From NCBI RefSeq assembly GCF_000251145.1, contig NZ_AIDW01000039.1, positions 1 to 34,470 of the forward strand: DNA of 34,470 nucleotides. Direction: 5' to 3'. Positions within the stretch are counted from its first letter, which is position 1. Every line of letters starts with the position of its first letter. This DNA comes from Sphingomonas sp. PAMC 26621. Its GTDB lineage: Bacteria; Pseudomonadota; Alphaproteobacteria; Sphingomonadales; Sphingomonadaceae. The notes beneath the pieces are model-generated. The model saw only the letters and a list, made by a program, of their open reading frames with translations. It did no database searches and was not told the DNA's origin. Made by a program: the position numbers and the translations under genes. This document shows positions 1-7,953 of this stretch, piece by piece.

Positions 1-65
1 CTCTTGGGAAAATACGGCTCGAGCCGCGCCATCTGCTCGTCGGTCAGCCAGTACAGGTCGCTCAT
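1..65 (-). CDS. IS5-family transposase, N-terminal fragment (cut by window edge)
   Basis: Only the first 21 codons are present, reading leftwards off the window. The N-terminus begins MSDLYWLTDEQMARLEPYFP, the typical opening of IS5-group DDE transposases. A GAGGAGACCGAGG leader precedes the ATG and supplies a ribosome binding site. The catalytic DDE residues lie outside the window, so activity cannot be judged. The insertion has disrupted the kinase gene to its right. Confidence 0.85.
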   Translation of the reverse strand, partial: MSDLYWLTDEQMARLEPYFPK

Positions 66-125
66 CCTCGGTCTCCTCACGGAGCCTGAATCAGATCGAG
101 CCGCTCAGATCAATGGGTCCTGACC
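1..125 (-). mobile_element. IS5-family insertion sequence, one end only
   Basis: This is the transposase-proximal end of an insertion sequence that continues off the left edge. It contains the transposase start and about 60 bases of leader. The outer tip is taken as the 12-base GGGTCCTGACCC at 114-125, followed by TAAG, because the neighbouring kinase frame stops making family sense exactly there. The far end, the other terminal repeat and any target duplication are outside the window. The boundary is inferred, with an error of a few bases. Confidence 0.7.
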
Positions 126-592
126 CTAAGCTGAATTTCCTCGCCAACCATCGGATGATGAGCACTGAGGCGCGCGATCTTCCGCGCGGTGATCATGTCG
201 ATGGCCTTCTCCTGCGGAACGGGCGCGTGTAAATCGAAAAGGCTGACCCCGCGCTGTAGATCGATCAGGGTGACGTCGCGCCAATCGGGGTCGAGTTGGG
301 CAATGTCTCGCGAACGGGACTGCGCTTCCCGCCAGTTACCCTCTTGAATGGAGCGGATCGTTGCTAGAATCCGCATCTCTTGAACAACTAGCTTGAGTCT
401 TGAGGCGACCTCGTTCGCTACATTTTGTGATCGTGTCAGCGTCGCACGTTCCGTTGCGCGTCGGGCGTCCCGGTAGTCCGCACTTACGGTAACAAGGATG
501 TATATCGACAACGGCAGCAGCAGAGCGCCGGCGATCGCCAACACCATGCGCAGGCCCAGCCAATGGGTCCGATCGATTCCCTTAATCACCAT
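110..592 (-). pseudogene. Membrane sensor histidine kinase, N-terminal part only, interrupted by IS
   Basis: The reading frame gives about 155 residues from an ATG at 592 (a TTG at 616 would add eight). It starts with a cytoplasmic stretch and one strong membrane segment (GLRMVLAIAGALLLPLSIYI), followed by a helical region and an extracytoplasmic domain with RSIQEGNW and DPDWRDVTLIDLQRG. That layout matches the periplasmic sensor part of sphingomonad histidine kinases with a Cache/CHASE-like input domain. The second membrane segment, H-box and ATPase domain are missing. The frame enters the insertion sequence at about 126 and stops at 110-112, so the last five codons are element sequence. The rest of the gene probably lies beyond the element, off the left edge. 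Confidence 0.65.
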
Positions 593-835
593 TCGACTTA
601 CGCCTATCACCGGCAAAGGATTGCTTCTATCCTCTCTGACGAACGCATCATCAACCGCGATCCGAAATTTGATCCTTGCAACTTCACATTGTTGGCAGGG
701 GTAGGCTTAGGCGTCGCCTATGCGGTAATCCGTTCATCAAATCTTTGATGCGTGTCGATCAATGTGCACGAACTGTTGCTGACGCGACGTAAGCGGGGTT
801 TACCCTCGCGCCTGCTTTTGCTGCCGCCGCTCTCG

Positions 836-970
836 CTATATCTCCACCCGTGTAAATTCGCCAATGGCGTCCGTCACGTCCTGCGGCCGGTCGCCGGACG
901 CGAGGAGCTTGACAGCCATTTCCCGATTGGGCGGCGTCAGGTTAGCGTGCACCCGCCGCCCCCGCTTACT
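836..970 (-). pseudogene. Recombinase/resolvase-like C-terminal helix-turn-helix relic
   Basis: A 44-codon frame between two stops reads KRGRR, LTPPNREMAVKLLASG and RPQDVTDAIG, then breaks off where the recognition helix is expected. The arrangement (basic linker, LTP..., residues typical of AVxLLAxG, then xxVAxxIGVS) resembles the C-terminal DNA-binding tail of serine resolvases/invertases. The catalytic domain is absent and the final helix is replaced by EFTRVEI and a stop. A neighbouring frame leftwards to about 752 also looks weakly coding, suggesting a frameshift. The match is by eye and tentative. Confidence 0.3.
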
Positions 971-1387
971 TTATTGACGGGCCGTTAGCACTGCCTGGTG
1001 CGTTCCCCGCTCGATTTCTGTTCCATCTCTGCAACCGCGCCAACAATAACGTGACGTCTTGCGACTGTTTAACAACGACGTTTACGTCCTCATACACCGC
1101 GCTACGAACCTACTTGCTTATAGCGTTGATTTTTAGAATGTCTGATCGAAATATTACTGAATTGTAGAGCGGCATGATAGCGCTACCCGTTGATTGTCGG
1201 ACTGGGTAGTTGTGAACCCGCAAATTCAAGATTGAATTAAGTGCCGATTTGCACCGATCATTTACTCTTAAAAAGCAACACCCTTACGTATCTTCCAGCG
1301 GTTGTGATGAAAACAGACTGGATGCCGTTTCAATGCTTATTCGAAGCTACCGTGTGAAAATCTTACGTCATCTGCGTAAACGGACTT
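971..1387. other. Gene-free stretch between the relic and the TetR gene
   Basis: I see no credible coding region on either strand. The stretch is less GC-rich than its surroundings around 1060-1330. It contains a 7+7 base inverted repeat AATTCAA-GA-TTGAATT at 1223-1238 and short TTACG/CGTAA repeats near 1368-1375, neither of which has a T-run that would make it a convincing terminator. The stretch at 593-835 is equally empty. Confidence 0.5.
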
Positions 1388-1981
1388 TCACGCGAGTGCC
1401 AGCTTCATTGCGGATCGAGCCGCGAGATCGGCGCCCGCATGTGCTGACATGCTTCGGGAGAGTGGCCCAGCCTCTAGTAGCGAAACCAGTCCGTGGAGCA
1501 GACTCCAGACGGTCAAGGCGCGCTCATGCAGTTCAGCCTCACCGGCAATCGTATCCAGACGGCCTAACGCAGCTTTCAGTCTATCGAAACAGATCATCGC
1601 GTCCGGTTCAATCAGGTCAATGTTATCCTCTCGGGCCACTTCTGGGAGGAAAAGCAGATTGTAGAGCTTGGGTGACGTTCGCGCGAACCGTAGGTAGGAG
1701 TCGACGAGCGCACGTAGGCATTGCGCGGGATCACTGCCTGCGGAGCAAGACTTCTCCAGCTCGGCGTGGAGCGCTTCAAATCCGCGTTTTGCGAGGGACG
1801 CGAGCAGTGCATTCTTGTCACGAAAGTGATGGTAGGGCGCGCCCGGACTGACATTCGCGATGCGGGCGAGCTGACGGAAGGAAAGCGCGGCAACTCCCTC
1901 TGTCTCGACGGTCGCAAGGGCCGCTTCGAGCAAGGCGCTGCGCAAGTCGCCATGATGATAGTTTTTCTCAACAGCTGCCAT
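1388..1981 (-). CDS. TetR/AcrR-family transcriptional regulator (WHG-type C-terminal domain)
   Basis: The protein is 197 residues when started at the ATG at 1981, which is preceded by GAGGAGGACCG; an upstream ATG at 2002 has no such site and would add seven residues. The N-terminal helix-turn-helix spans about residues 10-55 (YHHGDLRSALLEAALATV, then FRQLARIANVSPGAPYHHFRDKNALLASLA), a classic TetR DNA-binding domain. The C-terminal ligand domain contains YLRFARTSPKLYNLLFLPE and WSLLHGLVSLLEAG, the WHG-type signature. It is transcribed divergently from the hybrid kinase, and a perfect palindrome between them is its likely operator, so it probably represses itself and the kinase. The ligand is unknown. 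Confidence 0.9.
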   Translation of the reverse strand: MAAVEKNYHHGDLRSALLEAALATVETEGVAALSFRQLARIANVSPGAPYHHFRDKNALLASLAKRGFEALHAELEKSCSAGSDPAQCLRALVDSYLRFARTSPKLYNLLFLPEVAREDNIDLIEPDAMICFDRLKAALGRLDTIAGEAELHERALTVWSLLHGLVSLLEAGPLSRSMSAHAGADLAARSAMKLALA

Positions 1982-2025
1982 CGGTCCTCCTCGGATTGAC
2001 ATCGAACTATATACCGATCAGATAA

Positions 2026-2046
2026 CAACTAAGCAGTGCTTAGTTG
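2026..2046. promoter_or_regulatory. 21-bp perfect palindrome, probable TetR operator
   Basis: CAACTAAGCA-G-TGCTTAGTTG is a perfect inverted repeat with 10-base arms around a single central base at 2036. It lies between the divergent TetR and hybrid-kinase starts and abuts the kinase ribosome binding site (GGAG at 2046-2049). Size and symmetry are those of TetR-family operators. That the adjacent regulator binds it is inference. Confidence 0.75.
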
Positions 2047-2056
2047 GAGTTGATCA

Positions 2057-4150
2057 ATGCGCCCCCGGGCACCCGTCTCGCAAGTTTTGAGCTCTACTGC
2101 CGACGCGGAAGTGACAACAGGTTGGCCGGAAATGGTAGCAGAGTTGCAGAGCGAAGTCGCGGAGCTTCGGTGGAGCAATGCGCATCACCGCGCCGTGGTC
2201 GATAGCGCGATAGACTACGCTATCGTCGCTACAGACCCGGAGGGACGTGTCACTCACTGGAATGAGGGTGCGCGGCGCGTTTTGGGCTGGAACCGGGAGG
2301 AGATGCTCGGCGAGTCTCTGCATCGCTTCTTTACTGAAAAAGATGTGGCGAATGGTCAGGTCGAGAAGGAGATGCGAGAAGCGCTGGCGACCGGACACGG
2401 CAAGGACGAGCGTTGGCACCGGCGCAAAGACGGGGAGCAGTTCTGGGCCAGTGGCGAGCTCACCGTGCTGCGAGATAATTCGGCCTGTGCGATCGGCTAT
2501 GTGAAGGTTTTGCGTGATCGCACGGAACAGCGTTACGCTGATGAGGAGCGCGCCCGTCTCGAGGACCAGTTGCGGCGGCTCAACGAGAAACTGGCGACCG
2601 ACGTGTCCCGGCGGACCGCGGAGCGTAACCAGCTTTGGGAAGCGTCCCCGGACCTGCTGGTCATGCTCGACTTCGAAGGTGTTTTCCGCGAGGTCAATCC
2701 GGCGTGGACCGCGCTACTCGGCTATTTGCCGGACGAGCTAGTAGGTCAGCAGGTTGATAGCCTTGTCCATCCTGATGACGTGCTGCTGACGGAGCGGGCA
2801 CTCCGCGACGCCTCGACTGGACCTTTACCCGTCTTCGAGAACCGCTACCGGCATAAGGACGGGTCGTATCGTCAGATATCCTGGGTGTCGGCGCCCGATC
2901 AGGACCTTGGGATGATCTATGCAACGGGGCGGGATATGAGCGCCGCCCGGGAGGCGCAGCTGGCGCTTCATCACGCGGAGGATCAGCTGCGACAGTCACA
3001 AAAGGTGGAGGCGGTCGGGCAGCTTACCGGTGGCGTGGCGCACGACTTCAACAATCTGCTGACGGTTATCCGTGGCACGGTGGATCTGCTGCGACGATCC
3101 GACCTGACGGAGGAGAAGCGCACGCGCTACATTGACGCAATCGCCGACACGGCCGATCGTGCCGCAAAGCTCACCAGCCAGCTCTTGGCATTCGCCCGGC
3201 GGCAGACGCTCAAACCAATGGTCTTCGACGTCCGCAACAACATCGTCAATCTGAAGGAGATGCTCGCGACGCTGACTGGGGCCCGGATCGCGATTAAGTT
3301 GGAAGCTCCGGAGGAGCCCTGTCTGGTCAATGCCGATCCGGGCCAGCTGGACACGGCCATCGTCAACATGGCGATCAACGCGCGGGATGCCATGAACGGC
3401 GAGGGCCGGCTTAGCATCGCGGTAACGTGCGTGAGCATGATTCCTGCGGTGCGTGCCCACGATGCCGTCAGTGGAGACTTCGTGGCGGTCTCTATCACCG
3501 ACACTGGAACGGGAGTTCCGCCCGAGCAGATCGACCACATCTTCGAGCCGTTCTACACCACTAAGGGCGTCGGTCAGGGAACCGGCCTCGGCCTTAGTCA
3601 GGTGTTTGGTTTCACCAAGCAGTCTGGTGGCGAGATCGCGGTCGCGAGCCGGGCGGGGGAAGGCACGACGTTTACCCTATATCTGCCCAGATCGGCGGAC
3701 ACTGGCAATAAGGACGTGCTCGAGCATACTTATGGCTCGGCGCCCCGACACGACGCCTGCGTTCTGATTGTCGAGGACAACGAGGAGGTCGGCAGCTTTG
3801 CCACTGAGGCTCTACGCGAGCTTGGATATCGCACGCATCTGGCCGCAGACGCGCGCCAGGCGATCGAGGCTCTTGCGGACTCGGGTGGTGCGTATGATGT
3901 CGTGTTCTCGGATGTCGTCATGCCCGGCATGTCCGGCATCGAACTGGGTCAGGAACTGCGCCGCATTTATCCCCACCTTCCGGTAGTCCTTACCAGCGGA
4001 TACAGTAGCGTGCTCGCAACATCGGGAACGCACGGATTTGAGTTGCTGCAGAAGCCCTACTCGATCGACGAGCTCGCACGCGCTCTCGGAAAGGCAACCG
4101 CCCGGGGCGAGGTCGCCGGTGCTGACTATGTGTCTAGCCGCCATGGCTGA
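2057..4150 (+). CDS. Hybrid sensor histidine kinase (PAS-PAS-HisKA-HATPase-REC), soluble
   Basis: The 697-residue protein has no membrane segment, so it is a cytoplasmic sensor. A PAS domain spans about residues 40-160 (HRAVVDSAIDYAIVATDPEG, WNEGARRVLGW), a second about 190-300 (SPDLLVMLDFEGVFREVNPA). The H-box GQLTGGVAHDFNNLLTVIRG places the phosphorylated histidine at H329. The N-box is near residues 437-446 (NMAINARDAM) and the G-box at about 507-512 (GQGTGLGL). A C-terminal receiver begins near 568 (VLIVEDNEE), with acceptor D619 in SDVVMPGMSG. The start has GGAG seven bases upstream. The single-domain regulator just downstream is a possible phospho-partner. The palindrome directly upstream suggests control by the divergent TetR protein. 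The signal sensed is not evident. Confidence 0.93.
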   Translation: MRPRAPVSQVLSSTADAEVTTGWPEMVAELQSEVAELRWSNAHHRAVVDSAIDYAIVATDPEGRVTHWNEGARRVLGWNREEMLGESLHRFFTEKDVANGQVEKEMREALATGHGKDERWHRRKDGEQFWASGELTVLRDNSACAIGYVKVLRDRTEQRYADEERARLEDQLRRLNEKLATDVSRRTAERNQLWEASPDLLVMLDFEGVFREVNPAWTALLGYLPDELVGQQVDSLVHPDDVLLTERALRDASTGPLPVFENRYRHKDGSYRQISWVSAPDQDLGMIYATGRDMSAAREAQLALHHAEDQLRQSQKVEAVGQLTGGVAHDFNNLLTVIRGTVDLLRRSDLTEEKRTRYIDAIADTADRAAKLTSQLLAFARRQTLKPMVFDVRNNIVNLKEMLATLTGARIAIKLEAPEEPCLVNADPGQLDTAIVNMAINARDAMNGEGRLSIAVTCVSMIPAVRAHDAVSGDFVAVSITDTGTGVPPEQIDHIFEPFYTTKGVGQGTGLGLSQVFGFTKQSGGEIAVASRAGEGTTFTLYLPRSADTGNKDVLEHTYGSAPRHDACVLIVEDNEEVGSFATEALRELGYRTHLAADARQAIEALADSGGAYDVVFSDVVMPGMSGIELGQELRRIYPHLPVVLTSGYSSVLATSGTHGFELLQKPYSIDELARALGKATARGEVAGADYVSSRHG

Positions 4151-4270
4151 AAGCGAATAGCGCTATGAGCGCAACCATGTTCGTCCGAGACCGTTAATCC
4201 TAATCGCCTGCTACGCATTTGAGCTCGGGCGATTGAGAGACATTGTGCTCCCGCTCGGAGGAGAATCACG

Positions 4271-4621
4271 GTGCATGCTCTTATAATTGAAGACGAAGCA
4301 CTCATCGCTATGACAATCGAGGGAGTCCTGACTTCCTATGGTTTCACCTCGTTCGACATTGCGTGGTCGGAAGAGGAAGCCGTCAGAGTAGCCGCGCTTC
4401 GACGTCCTGCTCTGATCACTGCCGACGGTCAGTTGCGCCCCGGAAGTGGAATCGACGCCGTCAACGTGATATGCAGCCGTGGCGCTATCCCGGTGATTTT
4501 CATCACGGCTACGCCGACGGAGGTGAAAAAGCGGATGCCCGATTATCCGCTTATCGTGAAGCCGTTCAGCAACGAGGCAGTTCTTTCTGCGGTACGGTTG
4601 GCAATGAGCAATCTTCAATAG
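4271..4621 (+). CDS. Single-domain response regulator
   Basis: This is a 116-residue stand-alone receiver with no output domain. It starts at GTG 4271, preceded by GGAGGAG about eight bases upstream. The acidic pocket is in ALIIEDEALIAM (E7, D8), the phospho-acceptor is D52 in ITADGQL, the conserved Thr is in FITATP, and the Lys is in LIVKPF. The form with ADxQL...SGIDAV is typical of receivers that work with HWE/HisKA_2 kinases in alphaproteobacteria. It lies between two kinase genes and probably relays phosphate between or from them. It cannot regulate transcription directly. Confidence 0.88.
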   Translation: MHALIIEDEALIAMTIEGVLTSYGFTSFDIAWSEEEAVRVAALRRPALITADGQLRPGSGIDAVNVICSRGAIPVIFITATPTEVKKRMPDYPLIVKPFSNEAVLSAVRLAMSNLQ

Positions 4622-4706
4622 GCGAGGTTCTGTTCAAAAGTGCGCATCTATCCGGTCTAGGGCTTTCGCTCCGCGAGCCTCCGGTTTTAAAAAAAAGGGG
4701 TAAGCT

Positions 4707-6202
4707 ATGGCTACCCGGCCCCCAGTTGATATCAACGATCCAGCATTGAGCCTGACAATGGCGGTCATCGGTTCGTCGCCGACGCCTCTTCTTTTGCTTG
4801 ATGCCGAATTGCGCGTCGCGGGAGCGAGCGAGTCTTTCTGCGAAGCTTTTCAAATCGTTTCAGCCACCGCGCTGGGATCGTCGTTGTTTGATCTAGGTGC
4901 CGGAGAATGGGACCTTCCCAAGCTTCGCGCTTTTTTAAGCGGCATTGCTGACGGCACTCCTCAAGCCAGTGCCTTCGAGGCGGAGCTTGAGCGGCCCGAG
5001 GTCGAGGCTCGCTACCTCTGTGTTCACGCCCGGCTCCTTGCCTACGAGGATCTCAGCCAGCCGCGCTTACTGGTCGCGGTTGCCGATGTCACAGATGCAC
5101 GCGCGAATGAACGCGCGAAGGAGGACGTCATCGATAAACTGAGCGTCCTTCTTCGAGAAGTGCGTCATCGCGTTGCTAACAGCCTCCAAATCGTTGCCGC
5201 GGTCTTGTTGCAAAATGCCGGGCGAACCAAATCCGCAGAGGCTAGAGCCAGCCTTACAGCCGCTCACAATCGCGTAATGTCGGTGGCAACGATCGAGCGA
5301 CAGCTTTCGACTTCCGAGGACGCTGATCAAGCCGTCGATCTGGAAATCTATTTTACTTCTCTCTGCGACAGCATGGCCACTGCAATGATTGGTGACCGAC
5401 AAAGGATTGCGCTGGTAGTCACCGGTAGTGGCTCGGTTCCGTCTCGCGTTTCGGTCAGTCTCGGCCTTATTGTCACCGAGTTGGTCACCAACGCCCTTAA
5501 ATATGCTTTTCCAAATGGCCGAGAGGGTCAAATCGAGATCGGATATCAAGCCCATGGCCCGAACTGGTCGCTGACCGTAAACGACGATGGGGTCGGTATG
5601 CCGTCTGACCCTTCTGTAATCCGGACGGGTCTTGGCACGAACATAGTTAAGGCTTTGGCCAGGCAGCTTCAGGCTACGGTCAATACCGGGCCAGGGATGC
5701 CCGGAACTGTCATCTCGATCGAGCATCGCCAAATCGTTTTGGTGAAAGGTTCGTCGGACACAGATGGACAGCGAAAAAAACTGATGATCGTCGAAGACGA
5801 GGCCCTCGTTGCCATTACTCTCCGCGATGAGCTGGAAGGTGCCGGCTATCAAGTTATGGACCTCACCGATCGATACGCAGAGGCGTAGCCGTTGCCCGTG
5901 AGAGCTCGCCGGATCTTGCACTCGTCAATATCCAGCTAAGCGGCCGGGACGATGGCATTGAGCTGGCAAAGCAGCTGAAATTGCTCGGCATCCCAGTTCT
6001 GCTCATCAGCGGTCAGGTCAGTCGGGCACACTCTGCCCAAACCGTGGCAGTTGGATCTATGCCCAAGCCCTACAGCGCACTCGAAATGGCCCAGGCTGTG
6101 GCCTACCTGCTGGCGCATCTTGCGGGAGATGAATCGCTCGTTCGGCCTAAAGGCCTGGAAGTGTTTAACGAAAGTCAGGACGATTTGGCACCCGCGGCTT
6201 GA
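4707..6202 (+). pseudogene. HisKA_2 sensor kinase with fused receiver, broken by a frameshift
   Basis: The first frame (4707-5888, 393 residues) has a PAS-like input region (about 15-130), a HisKA_2 dimerisation helix LLREVRHRVANSLQIVAAVL with H154, an ATPase N-box LIVTELVTNALKYAFP near 258-273, and DDGVGMP and GLGTNIVKALARQL. A receiver starts with LMIVEDEALVA but the frame stops at 5886-5888. The remainder continues in the +2 frame from about 5885 to a stop at 6200-6202: RESSPDLALVNIQLSGRDDG, GIPVLLISGQ and MPKPYS. Loss of a single base near 5885 explains it. The expected acceptor Asp is Asn (LVNIQL), so the receiver may not have been phosphorylated even when intact. The kinase part could still be made. 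An AGGGGTAAGCT ribosome site follows a poly-A tract before the ATG. Confidence 0.8.
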
Positions 6203-6802
6203 AGAATTGGTGACGGGTGCCTGTCCGCATTGGGTCGTATTTCGGCACTGATCATTAACTGAACAGCCTACCGGTAATGGATGCGCGCGATCAGGTTCGG
6301 AACGATCGTGATGTGCGCGGAGTGGCTGGCGACCTTTGTATCGGGTAAGGTCAGATTTCGATGTGATGGTTCCCATAAGCGGCCCGTCGCAAAACCACCG
6401 AACCCAGAAATTCGTGCTTACTGCGCGGCGAGGCACCGACGACAAATAGCGCGATCAGAACGCCGCCAGAAAGCGTGAGCGTTTACAGATGGGGAAAGCG
6501 GAAAACCGGACCGATTGCACCTACCCTAAGGGCGTTCCCGAGGCGGCCACATCCGAGCGTTTGCAGTTGGAGACCGACGCTGCGAGCGTCTGCTTCTATT
6601 CGATTTCGCCGTTCGCGCCCGCCGACTTAAGCGACCGCTTTGTCCCCAATTCCCGCCGGTCGGGCTGGTGACACACCGCGCGCCCGGTTCGCGACATTCA
6701 GTTCTAAAGTTTCTGACCAGGAGACCCTTCAAACGTATTCAGCCTCGCAGAGTGGAATTTTCATCTCTGGGAGAACAGGCGGCGCCTTGCGGGAAGGTCG
6801 CG
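6203..6802. other. Gene-free stretch between the signalling and sulfite blocks
   Basis: About 600 bases lie between two convergent genes. Short open frames exist (for example 6281-6478 and 6489-6671) but none has a recognisable motif, plausible composition or ribosome site. I found no convincing terminator hairpin with a T-run. It may hold decayed sequence. Confidence 0.5.
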
Positions 6803-7888
6803 TTAGACGACGGCTACGACTACCCTATGCCACGCGGTCGACAGATAGCCGGCGAAATTCCAAATTGTGTCGGGCCGTTCGGGCTGCATCTGTCCAGTTC
6901 CGTCGACGGCCCGGACGACAAGAACGTTCGGGCCGGGCGCAAGGTCAACGACGGCATGCCACTGTGACCAACTCCACGGTGTCTCAGAGGAGGCATCAAT
7001 ATCTGCCTGAGTCCAATCGATCCCGCCATTTGTCGATATCTCGACACGCGAGATCGTGCGGCCGGCTGCGATCGCATAGCCTTTGACCACACAACGACCG
7101 GCATCGAGCCGAGCGCCATCGGCCGGCTGGCAGATTGCCGCATTCACGGGCATTTCCTCGATAGTCATTCCCTCGTTCCAGTCGGCATCGTCCTTCGCGA
7201 CGTCGGCAGGAAACAGCTTGTAGTCCTTTGCCTGGATTGGGGCGTCAGAGGGGCGATCCCGCACTTCAATTCGCGTCAGCCATTTGGGACTGCGTACGCC
7301 GGCATAGCCAGGGACGACGAGCCGCAGCGGGGCGCCATGCTCGGGCAAGAGGGGCTCGCCGTTCATGGCCCAAGCGAGCAGCACGTCCGGGCTGGTCGCT
7401 TTAACGAGCGAGATCGACGCGCCGAATTGCGCCTTTTCGCCATCGACGTCGACCTCGTCGGCACCGGTCGTTGCAACGAATGTCGCACCTTTGCTGACGC
7501 CCGCGGCAGCGAGGACGTCGGCGAGCGACACACCGGTCCATTCGGCATTGCCAATCGCACCGAGGTCCCACGGATCACCTGAGGTTTTTGCCACATCCTG
7601 AAGATGCGCGCGCCGATTTCCTGCGCATTGCATCGTTGCAACGACGGTTCGCACTGGCAATTCCGCCTGCAACTCCGCCACGCTGAACGATCCGGGGCGA
7701 TCCACCATACCGTCGATCACGATACGGTGATCTTCCGACAGCTGCGGGGTCGGCCCGTGACTGCGGATGTAGAAGTGTTCCTGTGGTGTCAGGAACGAGG
7801 CGACCAATCTTTCCGGTCTCGATTCCGCATTCAGCGGATCGGGACAGCGTACGATGAGGTTCTGTTCGGCGCGAGCGAGTGCGGTCAT
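6803..7888 (-). CDS. Sulfite oxidase-family molybdoenzyme (no signal peptide)
   Basis: The 361-residue protein has the eukaryote-like sulfite oxidase fold. The molybdopterin domain covers about residues 30-215 (HFYIRSHGPTP, VVATMQCAGNRR), with C88 as the Mo-ligating cysteine and conserved GAIGNAEWTGVSLADVL and LLPEHGAPLRLVVPGYAG. A Mo-cofactor dimerisation domain follows at about 230-345 (RVEISTNGGIDWTQA, WSQWHAVVDL, WNFAGY). Family members oxidise sulfite or related substrates. No Tat or Sec leader is visible, unlike the SorA protein in this window, so it is either cytoplasmic or exported by an unusual route. CGGAG precedes the ATG at good spacing. It is the last gene of a leftward operon with a DUF305 gene and a beta-propeller gene. 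Confidence 0.9.
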   Translation of the reverse strand: MTALARAEQNLIVRCPDPLNAESRPERLVASFLTPQEHFYIRSHGPTPQLSEDHRIVIDGMVDRPGSFSVAELQAELPVRTVVATMQCAGNRRAHLQDVAKTSGDPWDLGAIGNAEWTGVSLADVLAAAGVSKGATFVATTGADEVDVDGEKAQFGASISLVKATSPDVLLAWAMNGEPLLPEHGAPLRLVVPGYAGVRSPKWLTRIEVRDRPSDAPIQAKDYKLFPADVAKDDADWNEGMTIEEMPVNAAICQPADGARLDAGRCVVKGYAIAAGRTISRVEISTNGGIDWTQADIDASSETPWSWSQWHAVVDLAPGPNVLVVRAVDGTGQMQPERPDTIWNFAGYLSTAWHRVVVAVV

Positions 7889-7953
7889 GATCTACTCCGT
7901 TCGCCCCTCAACGCGCCGTTGCGGGAAACGATACGGGAAGCAGCGCGGTGCAG

